Of a stretch of DNA of 64,000 nucleotides, positions 18,363-26,909 are shown in pieces (the stretch's first letter is position 1; every line of letters starts with the position of its first letter). Where the stretch lies: assembly GCF_001890765.1 (NCBI RefSeq), contig NZ_KV878783.1:972098-1036097 (forward strand), read 5' to 3'. Position numbers and translations under genes: made by a program. The DNA comes from Spirulina major PCC 6313. GTDB lineage: Bacteria > Cyanobacteriota > Cyanobacteriia > Cyanobacteriales > Spirulinaceae. The notes under the pieces are model-generated. The model saw nothing but the letters and a program-made list of their open reading frames with translations, did not search any database and was not told where the DNA came from.

Positions 18363-19901
18363 ATGTCGGTTCCTGGGCCTGTTTGGTTACGATCGCTCAA
18401 AGTCCCCGCCCTTGCCTTGGGGGGAGGGTTGTTGATGGGCTGTACCCCTGCGCCGGTCAGTGTGCCGCCCTTGGCCTGGGTGGCGATCGCGATTCTCTGG
18501 GTGACGGTGGTGCAGGCTCCGTCCCGTGGGCAGCGGCTGCTACGGGCGATCACCTGGGGGATCGGGTTCCATGGGGTGGCGTTGTTTTGGATTATGGGGG
18601 TGCATCCGATGACCTGGATGGGCGTGCCGTGGTTGGCGAGTTTAGCGATCGCGCTGCTCTGTTGGGTCTTGATCACCGCTTGGGGGGTGGCTTTGGTGGT
18701 GGCGTGGGCGCTGCTCTTGGGGGCTGTACCCGTGGCTCACCCCCTACGCCATCTCCTCTTTGGGGTTGCCCTCTGGTGCGGTCTGGAAAGCCTGTGGCAA
18801 CTGGGCCCGCTCTGGTGGTCATCGATCGCCTATAGCCAAAGTCCGGGGAATCTCTGGCTGCTGCATTGGGGGCAGGTTTCTGGCCCCACCACGATCACCG
18901 CGCTGCTGATGGTGGTTAATGGTGGTTTAGCCTTGGCCTATCTGAAACGGCGACAATGGCGACGCTATGCCGGTGGTGCGATCGCGCTGCTCCTCTTCGC
19001 CCATCTCGGCGGTTTTTATCTCGCCACCCGTCCCCTACAGGATCAACCCGCCCAAGCCTTTGAGGTGGGGATCATTCAAGGCAACATTCCCAACGAAATT
19101 AAGCTCTATCCGGAAGGGTGGCGCAAAGCGATCGCCGGCTACACCCAAGGCTACACCACCCTCGCCCGTCAAGGGGTTGACGTGATCCTCACCCCCGAAA
19201 CCGCCCTCCCCTTCGCCTGGGAGGATCTTGTTCAAAACCATCACCCCTTTTACCAAGCTGTGAGGCGCGAAGGGACACCCGTTTGGCTCGGAGCCTTTGG
19301 CAGCCAAGGCCGCAGCGACACCAACAGCCTCTTCACCCTCACCGGCACGGGCCAACTCTACAGCCGCTACGACAAAGTGAAACTCGTGCCCCTCGGTGAA
19401 TATATCCCCGCCCAAGCCCTGCTTGGCCGCGTGCTTCAACGCCTCTCGCCCCTTGATGCCCACCTAGCCGCCGGTTCCCCTCAGCAAGTGTTTAAAACCC
19501 CTTGGGGACGGGCGATCGTGGGAATTTGCTATGAATCGGCATTTTCGCGCCATTTTCAACGCCAAGCCGCCGCCGGGGGGGAATTCATCCTCACGGCTTC
19601 CAATAACGCCCATTACAGCGAAGTGATGCCCGCCCAACACCACGCCCTAGATGTGATGCGAGCGGTGGAACTGTCCCGCTGGGCGGTGCGGGCGACGAAT
19701 ACCGGCTATTCTGCGATCGTCACGCCCCACGGCCAAACGGCATGGATTTCGGAGATCAATACCTATGCCCTGCATCGTGCGACGGTGTATCGGCGAACGG
19801 GGCAGACGCTGTACGGGCGTTGGGGGGATTGGTTGGGGCTGGGTTTGGGTGCGATCGCGCTCTTGTTTTTCATCCTGCGCGTTAAACCAGTCCCTCGTTA
19901 A
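18363..19901 (+). CDS. lnt: Apolipoprotein N-acyltransferase
   Basis: Transfers the third acyl chain onto the N-terminal cysteine of lipoproteins. The N-terminal half has six or so membrane segments and the C-terminal half is the nitrilase domain. Catalytic residues are visible: Glu in TPETALPF, Lys in YDKVKLVPLGEYIP and Cys in GICYESAF. The ATG at 18363 is chosen; GTG 18312 is in frame but its purine-rich stretch is too close to act as a ribosome site. Plausible acceptors in this window are the two lipobox proteins. Confidence 0.94.
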   Translation: MSVPGPVWLRSLKVPALALGGGLLMGCTPAPVSVPPLAWVAIAILWVTVVQAPSRGQRLLRAITWGIGFHGVALFWIMGVHPMTWMGVPWLASLAIALLCWVLITAWGVALVVAWALLLGAVPVAHPLRHLLFGVALWCGLESLWQLGPLWWSSIAYSQSPGNLWLLHWGQVSGPTTITALLMVVNGGLALAYLKRRQWRRYAGGAIALLLFAHLGGFYLATRPLQDQPAQAFEVGIIQGNIPNEIKLYPEGWRKAIAGYTQGYTTLARQGVDVILTPETALPFAWEDLVQNHHPFYQAVRREGTPVWLGAFGSQGRSDTNSLFTLTGTGQLYSRYDKVKLVPLGEYIPAQALLGRVLQRLSPLDAHLAAGSPQQVFKTPWGRAIVGICYESAFSRHFQRQAAAGGEFILTASNNAHYSEVMPAQHHALDVMRAVELSRWAVRATNTGYSAIVTPHGQTAWISEINTYALHRATVYRRTGQTLYGRWGDWLGLGLGAIALLFFILRVKPVPR

Positions 19902-20018
19902 ATAACCCCAATCACCAGAGGCAGATCACCTATGTATCTCACCAACAACTTGACATCGTTCCGGCACAGTGAGGTTGTTATGCGTCTTGCTACAAGTTAG
20001 CTGAGCAACGGCATCATC

Positions 20019-20507
20019 TCATTGCACAACCTCAATAGAGAATCCTTCAACAGCAGACGGTGGCTGAAAGAAACCAGTGACATGACGGAAAACTTCTTCT
20101 GTATCAAATTTTGCACGCTCTGGATTAGTTGTCCGACGCTTTGCTATTCGTTCTAAGCAGATTTTATCATCAACATCAAGGTGTATTAACTTATGAGGAA
20201 TGCCCTCGGCCCAGAATATATCCTTGAACCATGCTCTTTGATTCTTTGTGTTTGCTGGAAAATCCATTACTACGGCAACTCCAGAGTTAAGTATGCTCCT
20301 GATATGACCTTTTAGTAATGGCTTAAGCCTATTTGAATATTTCAAATAATCATCGAAATTTTGTATTTCTTCAGGATAAATGGCTGTTAACCAATCATCC
20401 TCAGATAATAGAATTGCATTTAATTCTTGAGATATTTTATGGGATAACGTAGATTTTCCAGCTCCCATTTTGCCGCAAAAGAATATCAAAGTACCTTTTG
20501 AATGCAT
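20019..20507 (-). CDS. P-loop kinase (AAA/zeta-toxin-like small ATPase)
   Basis: 162 residues with a Walker A motif GKMGAGKST near residue 12, a likely catalytic acid in LLSEDDWL, a VVMDFPANT strand and an arginine-rich lid (ERIAKRRTTNPERAKFD). This is the layout of small nucleotide or metabolite kinases and of zeta-toxin-like proteins. No antitoxin is next to it. The gene is AT-richer than its neighbours and lacks HIP1 sites, and it lies between attC-like core sites, which points to acquisition. Substrate unknown. Confidence 0.78.
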   Translation of the reverse strand: MHSKGTLIFFCGKMGAGKSTLSHKISQELNAILLSEDDWLTAIYPEEIQNFDDYLKYSNRLKPLLKGHIRSILNSGVAVVMDFPANTKNQRAWFKDIFWAEGIPHKLIHLDVDDKICLERIAKRRTTNPERAKFDTEEVFRHVTGFFQPPSAVEGFSIEVVQ

Positions 20508-20520
20508 TTATCTCCCGTTT

Positions 20521-20625
20521 TGCACAACTTGCAATTCAGCATCAGATTTGCGGCATAATACCCGCCATTACCGGTGACAAAACCGTAGCGAAGGCTTTAA
20601 CCTCCGGTGCATGGTTAAGTTAGGC
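20521..20625 (-). mobile_element. Candidate integron attC-like site
   Basis: Read on the minus strand this 105-bp stretch begins GCCTAACTT and ends AAGTTGTGC, matching the left (RYYYAAC) and right (GTT-type) core-site layout of attC. The inner arms ATGCACCGGAGG and CACCGGTAATGG are partly complementary. The stop codon of the GNAT gene (TAA, 20620-20622) lies inside the left core site and the P-loop ATG follows the right core by about 14 bases, as in gene cassettes. The right core departs from strict GTTRRRY at one base. Confidence 0.45.
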
Positions 20626-21744
20626 CCCTATGAAGATTGTAACTGCAATTGCAGATAACATAAGCCATATTGGACGGTTGTAGTCTCTTAGATGACGCCC
20701 ATTAAATCCTTCAAACGGTGTCACGGCGACAAGGGTATCGAATATCAGCAGAGGTTTTCCCACGAACAATAAGGCGAAGCCAATTGCAGCGAGAAACTCA
20801 TTGCTTCCCGCTTCACTGAGCAGAGATCCCAATATAATCAAGCAGGTGACAAACAGGGTGCTAACGATGGCTCCTTGCCCTAACAGAGTACGGAAATTAC
20901 GGGTGCTCCAGCCATCCCCAGGCGGATAGAGATTTCCTGGCAATGGGAAGGCCGCTCCGAACCCAATGGCAATCAGCAACGATATCCCCCAACCACCCCC
21001 CAACCAGGCACGATACTCAAGAGGTTGCTTGTGAAACCCAGAGACCAATCGAGTCCCCATTTCCCGAATGGCTAAAAGGCTGCTAACACCTACAAAAAAG
21101 GCAACGATTGTCTGAACTGATACGACAGATGAACTGCCGGAGAGAAGTATGCCGCCCCCCAATAGGGGAGCTAATACCACAAGCAATGTATTGAACACAA
21201 CGACAGAAAACCGCCCTCGCCACGAGGAACCCTGTTCGGAGACTGCGTTAGCGACCCAGAGGAAATGACCTGGGTCAAGAGCAAACCCGGTTCTAATCCA
21301 CAACCACATTGAGTCTATAGGATTCCATCGACTCAATTGCTGCCACATGGATATACGCTGATAGCCTGACCGATAAAAAACATTTGCTGAACCTGTGTTG
21401 TACCCTTCGACATCTGTGGCAATATCATCGCATTGTTGAGCGTGTAGCAGTGCTGTGCTGGCTTCGACCAATTTTTGGGCCAGCCTACGGCCGCGGTATT
21501 CAGGATGGGTCATTAGCCAGGCAACAAAACCAATTTTGCGACCACTCGGCAAATAGATAATGCGCAAGAGTGACGCTGCGACTAATTTTCCGTTTATTGT
21601 GACCACGAGACCGCCTGCATCATCGGTAACGACAAACCTAGACTGGGTAACGGGGAACGAAATCTTAGCAAGCGCAACCAGCGCTTTATAATCTGCTTTT
21701 TTTAGTTCTCTGACCTCTTGGGGGCCTGTTATGCTTTCTGTCAT
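20620..21744 (-). CDS. GNAT acetyltransferase fused to a membrane domain
   Basis: 374 residues. The N-terminal 150 form a GNAT fold with the acetyl-CoA loop HPEYRGRRLAQKLVEAS near residue 87. The C-terminal part has about five hydrophobic segments, so the enzyme is probably membrane-anchored. Codon use is less GC-rich than neighbours and no HIP1 site is seen. A GTTAGGC core site lies 17 bases before its ATG and its stop codon sits inside another, so it looks like a complete gene cassette. Acceptor substrate unknown. Confidence 0.8.
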   Translation of the reverse strand: MTESITGPQEVRELKKADYKALVALAKISFPVTQSRFVVTDDAGGLVVTINGKLVAASLLRIIYLPSGRKIGFVAWLMTHPEYRGRRLAQKLVEASTALLHAQQCDDIATDVEGYNTGSANVFYRSGYQRISMWQQLSRWNPIDSMWLWIRTGFALDPGHFLWVANAVSEQGSSWRGRFSVVVFNTLLVVLAPLLGGGILLSGSSSVVSVQTIVAFFVGVSSLLAIREMGTRLVSGFHKQPLEYRAWLGGGWGISLLIAIGFGAAFPLPGNLYPPGDGWSTRNFRTLLGQGAIVSTLFVTCLIILGSLLSEAGSNEFLAAIGFALLFVGKPLLIFDTLVAVTPFEGFNGRHLRDYNRPIWLMLSAIAVTIFIGA

Positions 21745-21760
21745 CGCATTATCTCAGTTG

Positions 21761-21780
21761 GCCTAACACTGGCGTTAATG
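21761..21780 (-). mobile_element. attC-like right core site before the GNAT gene
   Basis: On the minus strand the sequence reads CATTAACGCCAGTGTTAGGC, close to the right half of class 1 cassette attC sites, and ends in a perfect GTTRRRY core. The GNAT start codon follows 17 bases later. The left half of this site is not clear. Confidence 0.4.
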
Positions 21781-21906
21781 TTGTTGACGTGAGGTCTGGA
21801 TTCAGTTCATCGTGGTGCGTTGCGGTGGCATGGGCATCAATCAGCCAGGATGTTCAGAGCTATGACCGCCACCCACACCCTCTTTTTAGGCGGCACAGCA
21901 ACTGAG

Positions 21907-23835
21907 TTAGGGGGCAGGTCTGAGGGTGAGATAGAGGTTGTAATTGACCAATTGGGGGGTATTGCTGGCGATCGCGATCGCATAGGTTCCCGTGGTTTTC
22001 ACCGTGCCCGACCACACTCGCTCCGTCTCCCGTTCGAGGAGGGGTTCACCTGTGGGATCATACACCCCCACCACCGTGGGATAGTCGCTCACCGCGTTCA
22101 CCTGCATGAATTGCCCCGCCGTGACCTCCACGGTAAACACCCCGCCTTGCCAGGCTTCGAGGCTGCCTGCATGGCGCAATTCTTCGCTGAGTTGGGGGGT
22201 TAAGGGGGTGAGGGTTTGGCCGTTGACGAGGGCTTTGACGTGATCAAAAGCGATCGCATCCCAGACCTGTTGCAACGCCGCTGCATCATCCGGGGTACTC
22301 AGGGGAAAATACAACGCAAATACCGAATCCGTCAGCAGTTCCACCACCGCAAACGACAGCTTTAAATCCTGTAACTGTTGCCGCCATGCCCGGCGATCGC
22401 CTTGATCATATTGCCCCAATTGTCGCCGCGCCTCGCCAGACAATTCACTGAGGGTATCTAGCATCTGTTGGGCGAGGGTATGCCAATGGTTACGCCAGAT
22501 CTCATCATCGGGGTCAGCCGTTGGCAACGTCCCAGCACGGGCGGGATGCTTTTGCTCATATTTGTACTGCACCAAGGCTTGAAAAAAGTCGTAGTCAATC
22601 GCTAACTCCTGACGCTGTCGCCGCAGGTCGATCATGCGATCGCGCTCACTAGTCGGTAAATCGGGATCAGGGTCAGGTTCAGGGTCATCCGTCGGCGGAA
22701 AACTCAACAACTCACTACCGGGCAAAATCGGCGGCAGCGTGGGGGACAAGTCTAGATCCGGTTGGGGCGGTGCAGGGCGGCTCACCTGATACTCCACCCA
22801 GGCTTGCCCCAAAAGCCAACCCAGGCCCCCCGCCCCCGCTATCACCAGCAGCACCAACAATCCCCGCCCCAACCATTGCCCCACTGGCGGCCAAGGCACC
22901 GATCGCGCCGTCGCCTCAGACACTGCCGTAAATTCCGACTGGGGCAACGGGGTCGGCGGCATGGCGTTCACCGCCTTCGGTAGCGATTGCAGGACAGCGT
23001 GGGCACTTTGGGGGCGATCGCTCGTTTTTCGCGCCACCATCGTCGCCAACAAATCCTTAAGCACCACGTTATGGAGCACAATGTCATCCCAGCGCCATTG
23101 CCCTTCTTTATTGAGTAGGGTCTTTGGCTCTTGCCCCGTCAGCGCCATTAACACCGTCGTGCCCACAGCATACAGGTCGCTATAGGTGTAAATAATCCCT
23201 TTTTGGATTTGTTCGGGGGGCGCGTAGCCCATGCCGCCCACAGCAGGCAACGCAGCGGACTGGCTCAACGTGGTTATGTCCTGCCGCTCCGTCCACAGCG
23301 TCACCAAAACCTGTTTAATCCCACCAAAATTAATCAGCACCAAGCGGCTATCCTGGGGCCGCCAAATAATCGAATCCGGGGAAATGTTGCGGTGAATCAC
23401 GCCTTGGGTGTGGAGATAGTCCACCACGGGTAATAGTTGTTGCAGGAGGCGAATCCCTTCGAGTTCCGTTAGGGGGCGTTGCTCATCCCAACGGCGTTCG
23501 AGAACATGGCGCAACAATGTCCCTTCCACAAAGGTTTGGACGAGGTAAAATGCGGTGATTCCCTCGCGGGTGAGTTCAAAAAAATCCTGCACCAGGGGCA
23601 GTTGGGGATGGCGGAGGCGGCGCAAAAATTCCACTTCCGGCGCGAACAAGTCCCGCGCCTGTTGCACCACGTCGGGGTCTTGGCTGGGGAGATGAAATTC
23701 TCGTAGGATATGGGGGCGATCGCCTTGGGTCACATCATGGACAAGGTACGTCACCCCGCAGGGGTTATCGCCCAAGATGGTGACAATCCGGTAGCGATCG
23801 CCCAAAATCTCGTCAGACTGAACAGCACTTACCAT
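21907..23835 (-). CDS. Serine/threonine-kinase-like protein, catalytically dead (pseudokinase)
   Basis: 642 residues with a kinase-fold domain (about 14-280), a linker, one membrane helix (LLVLLVIAGAGGLGWLL, near 330), a charged Pro/Asp linker and a C-terminal beta-rich domain. All three catalytic positions are changed: Arg45 replaces the VAIK lysine (ILREF), HRD is HRN (His148-Arg149-Asn150) and DFG is NFG (Asn169). The catalytic-loop Lys and Asn are Ser152 and Ser155. The glycine loop is poor too (GDNPCGVTY). The frame is intact, so it is under selection, probably as a membrane-bound scaffold or sensor rather than a kinase. Confidence 0.88.
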   Translation of the reverse strand: MVSAVQSDEILGDRYRIVTILGDNPCGVTYLVHDVTQGDRPHILREFHLPSQDPDVVQQARDLFAPEVEFLRRLRHPQLPLVQDFFELTREGITAFYLVQTFVEGTLLRHVLERRWDEQRPLTELEGIRLLQQLLPVVDYLHTQGVIHRNISPDSIIWRPQDSRLVLINFGGIKQVLVTLWTERQDITTLSQSAALPAVGGMGYAPPEQIQKGIIYTYSDLYAVGTTVLMALTGQEPKTLLNKEGQWRWDDIVLHNVVLKDLLATMVARKTSDRPQSAHAVLQSLPKAVNAMPPTPLPQSEFTAVSEATARSVPWPPVGQWLGRGLLVLLVIAGAGGLGWLLGQAWVEYQVSRPAPPQPDLDLSPTLPPILPGSELLSFPPTDDPEPDPDPDLPTSERDRMIDLRRQRQELAIDYDFFQALVQYKYEQKHPARAGTLPTADPDDEIWRNHWHTLAQQMLDTLSELSGEARRQLGQYDQGDRRAWRQQLQDLKLSFAVVELLTDSVFALYFPLSTPDDAAALQQVWDAIAFDHVKALVNGQTLTPLTPQLSEELRHAGSLEAWQGGVFTVEVTAGQFMQVNAVSDYPTVVGVYDPTGEPLLERETERVWSGTVKTTGTYAIAIASNTPQLVNYNLYLTLRPAP

Positions 23836-23989
23836 AAATTTCAGGCATTTCCTTCCATCATTCTTAGCAGAAGTCCCCCATGACTAGGTATTGTGGGCAA
23901 CATTCTCGGCATCAATTCCTGCACCCGATGTCCCAAAACCCCGCCCATCTTTGCTCTATCATAGTGGGGCCAAACAAGAGGAAGACGAT

Positions 23990-24937
23990 ATGTCCGGTGA
24001 TAACGCGATCGCCAGTTTATGGCTTAAAGATTATCTTACGGCGTGGGATGTCTATGAGCATGGCATCAGCCGCATATTACTGCACCAACGGACGGCCTTT
24101 CAGGATTTAATGATCGTCGAACTGGAAAATTCCCACAAAGCCCTGATCCTAGATGGCCTCTGGCAGTCTTGCACACGGGACGAATTTCTCTACCATGAAC
24201 CCCTCGTCCATCCTGCCTTTTTAACCCACCAAGCCCCCAAAAACGTCCTTGTCCTCGGTGGCGGCGAAGGGGCAACGGTGCGGGAAATTCTGCGCTGGAA
24301 GACGGTGGAACGGGTGGTGATGGTGGATATTGACGGGGATGTGGTGGCAGCCTGTCGGCACTGGTTACCGGAAATGCACGCGGGGGTGTTTGATGATCCA
24401 CGGGTGGAGGTGGTGATCGGCGATGCCCTGGACTATGTGGCGAACGCTGTGCCGGAATGGGATGTAATTATTTCGGATCTCTCCGAACCGATTGAACAGG
24501 GCCCCTCTTTCGCGCTGTTCACCCAAGAATTTTTTGCGCAGTTAAATCAACTCCTGACCCCCGGTGGGGTGCTGGTGGTGCAGGGGGGATCGGTGGCGAT
24601 CGCCAATCTTACCTTCCATGCCCGCCTCGCCAACACCCTGCAAACAGTTTTCCCCCATGTGCTCTCCTACACCTCCACAATTCCCACCTTTGGCGAACCC
24701 TGGGGCTTTCTCCTCTGTCGCCAAACCCCCATGAACCGCCGCCCTGACCCTGATGCCATTGACCAACTCCTCGCCACCCACACCACGGGCGGCTGCCGCT
24801 GCATCGACGGCATCGCCTATTTAGGCCTCTGTCAAACGCCGCTGTATGTGCGTGATGCGATCGCGCAAACAACGGAGGTCTACACGCGCGATCGCCCCGC
24901 CCGCTACCCCAACGCCCAAGGCATCCTAGAGGGGTGA
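23990..24937 (+). CDS. speE: Spermidine synthase-like aminopropyltransferase
   Basis: Transfers an aminopropyl group from decarboxylated S-adenosylmethionine to a polyamine. The ATG at 23990 is preferred because a GAGGAAG ribosome site precedes it and the protein then opens at the family's N-terminal beta domain. Motifs are LDGLWQSCTRDEFLYHE (polyamine site), VLGGGEGATVREIL and VMVDIDGDVV (dcSAM site), and DVIISDLSEP in place of the usual DSSDP. 315 residues, slightly long. It diverges from the pseudokinase gene. Spermidine versus thermospermine specificity cannot be told. Confidence 0.88.
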   Translation: MSGDNAIASLWLKDYLTAWDVYEHGISRILLHQRTAFQDLMIVELENSHKALILDGLWQSCTRDEFLYHEPLVHPAFLTHQAPKNVLVLGGGEGATVREILRWKTVERVVMVDIDGDVVAACRHWLPEMHAGVFDDPRVEVVIGDALDYVANAVPEWDVIISDLSEPIEQGPSFALFTQEFFAQLNQLLTPGGVLVVQGGSVAIANLTFHARLANTLQTVFPHVLSYTSTIPTFGEPWGFLLCRQTPMNRRPDPDAIDQLLATHTTGGCRCIDGIAYLGLCQTPLYVRDAIAQTTEVYTRDRPARYPNAQGILEG

Positions 24938-25012
24938 CATAGCAACAAACACAGATAACGGTGAAGTTAGGCTTTAGATACAGCAACGCTTATTCATGCT
25001 TCCGTCTCAGCC

Positions 25013-25092
25013 CCGCTTAGACAGACTAAGATTAGTCAATTGACTTTAGATAGGTTTTTGACTAATCTAAGATTAGCCTTTTGACTTTAGTT
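25013..25092. promoter_or_regulatory. Repeated ATTAGTC/GACTAAT boxes before the DUF4143 ATPase
   Basis: Within 80 bases upstream of the start codon GACTAAGATTAGTC is followed by GACTAATCTAAGATTAG, and AGATTAG...TTGACTTTAG occurs twice about 38 bases apart, the second copy ending just before the ATG. The palindromic, phased arrangement suggests a repressor operator, possibly for self-regulation. No regulator gene is adjacent. Confidence 0.45.
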
Positions 25093-25094
25093 CT

Positions 25095-26585
25095 ATGCTC
25101 GAGATCGCAAAAGAAGACATCCTCTCCCGCCTTCAATTTGATAATCCTTGGTGGGAGACAGGCCGTGGCGGGAAAGTAATCTATGAAAATACGCCACGGC
25201 GCAAGTACTTTGCGGCTTTCTCTCAAAACATCGTGGATACAAGTGTGCGTCGAGCAATAGTTTTGATGGGCCCCAGACGTGTTGGTAAAACTGTCATGGT
25301 CTATCACACTATTCGTCTGCTCCTAGATTCTGGTATTAGCCCGGAGAATATTTTATATGTCTCTCTTGAAACTCCAATTTATACAGGGCTTCCATTAGAG
25401 AAGATACTTGGTTATTTTCAAGAACTATTCAACCATGATCGTAACTCAGAATTATTTGTCTTTTTTGACGAAATTCAATACTTGCGTGAGTGGGAAATTC
25501 ATCTAAAATCCCTGGTTGATTCATTCCCATACTGTCGATTTATTGCTACTGGTTCTGCTGCTGCTGCTCTAAGGCTTAAAAGCACTGAGTCTGGTGCTGG
25601 TCGATTTAGCGACTATATCCTGCCACCACTAACCTTTGCTGAATACTTGATGTTCATAGAAAAAGAAGATGAGTTAATAGACACGGATATTCATGACTCT
25701 GAAGATTCTGGTTATCCATCTAAGAAGTATGAGTTTGTATCTAAAGATATCGATCAGTTGAATGAGATTTTTATTGATTATCTAAACTTTGGTGGATATC
25801 CAGAGGCTGTCTTTTCTGAGACAATTCGACAAGATCCTGGGCAATACATCAAAAGTGATATTATTGATAAAGTTTTACTGCGAGATTTGCCAAGCCTTTA
25901 TGGAATTAGTGATATTCAAGAACTGAATAGACTTTTCACAACCCTGGCGTATAATTCAGGCAATGAAGTAAGTATCGAGGGATTATCGCAATCCTCTGGT
26001 GTAGCTAAAAATACTATCAAGCGTTACCTTGAGTATCTCGAGGCTGCATTCCTAATCCGCCGGGTGGAGAGAATCGATCAAAACGCAAAAAAGTTTAAGC
26101 GAGCAGTTTGCTTTAAGGTCTATTTAACAAACCCATCGATGCGTGCTGCGCTCTTTGGTCCGCTTGACGCAGACTCTAAGGTAATGGAAGCCATGACAGA
26201 AACTGCTATTTTTAGCCAATGGCAACACAGTAAAATGATTGAACTTTACTACGCGCGATGGAAAACTGGAGAGATTGACATTGTACATTTAGATGTCGCC
26301 AATCAATCACCTTCTTGGATCGTTGAGGTTAAGTGGAGTGATCGCCCTCATAGTTCGCATTCTGAACTGGATAACTGCACAGAATTTGTGAAAAGGAATC
26401 CAAGTGTATCTCAACCGATCTTGGTGACAAGTAAAACTATCAGAGATCACGATTTTTCATATAAAGATGTACGATTTCATTTCGAGCCTGCTAGTTTATA
26501 TGCTTATGTTCTTGGTGCAAATATATTGCGAAATATTGACAACAAGATTAAGCAATCTCGTGCCAGGGCACTACCTCCTGAATAA
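25095..26585 (+). CDS. AAA ATPase with C-terminal DUF4143
   Basis: 496 residues. Walker A is GPRRVGKTVMV near residue 59, Walker B is ELFVFFDEIQYL near 121, and sensor-like ATGSAAAAL follows. The C-terminal third has the DUF4143 pattern: a winged-helix-like segment (SQSSGVAKNTIKRYLEYLEA), then a PD-(D/E)xK-like region GEIDIVHLD with a downstream IVEVKWSD. Members of this group (ExeA/archaeal ATPase-like) are often found alone in accessory regions. The gene is clearly AT-richer than its neighbours and lacks HIP1 sites, suggesting transfer. Cellular role unknown. Confidence 0.88.
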   Translation: MLEIAKEDILSRLQFDNPWWETGRGGKVIYENTPRRKYFAAFSQNIVDTSVRRAIVLMGPRRVGKTVMVYHTIRLLLDSGISPENILYVSLETPIYTGLPLEKILGYFQELFNHDRNSELFVFFDEIQYLREWEIHLKSLVDSFPYCRFIATGSAAAALRLKSTESGAGRFSDYILPPLTFAEYLMFIEKEDELIDTDIHDSEDSGYPSKKYEFVSKDIDQLNEIFIDYLNFGGYPEAVFSETIRQDPGQYIKSDIIDKVLLRDLPSLYGISDIQELNRLFTTLAYNSGNEVSIEGLSQSSGVAKNTIKRYLEYLEAAFLIRRVERIDQNAKKFKRAVCFKVYLTNPSMRAALFGPLDADSKVMEAMTETAIFSQWQHSKMIELYYARWKTGEIDIVHLDVANQSPSWIVEVKWSDRPHSSHSELDNCTEFVKRNPSVSQPILVTSKTIRDHDFSYKDVRFHFEPASLYAYVLGANILRNIDNKIKQSRARALPPE

Positions 26586-26909
26586 GAGTTTCTTGGTAGA
26601 GTTGTGATAGGTATGCCTAACTATTGATTAGGCAGCGATCAGCGGCCCAATATACCTAAGATTTGGGGAGCTAAACCCTTCATAAACAAACCTTGCCAGG
26701 ACCCTAGCACATCAATATTGAGGTGTCAAAAATTTCTAGATCTAGAATATACAAAACTGCATGATTTGCCAAACCTCTTAACTGGTAAGGCTTTTACTCC
26801 TTAAAAATGTGAATGTTATACGAAATCAAGCAGATATGCACCTTAGCATCAAAGGGCTATAAGCCTTTGCTGCCAAGAGTTATTGAAGGCGGCTTTAGCC
26901 CCTTGCTCG
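26586..26909. other. Non-coding gap
   Basis: AT-rich and without a convincing gene. A short palindrome, AAGGGCTATAAGCCTTT, lies near 26850-26868, downstream of both convergent genes; it lacks a T-run, so a terminator role is weak. Confidence 0.4.
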
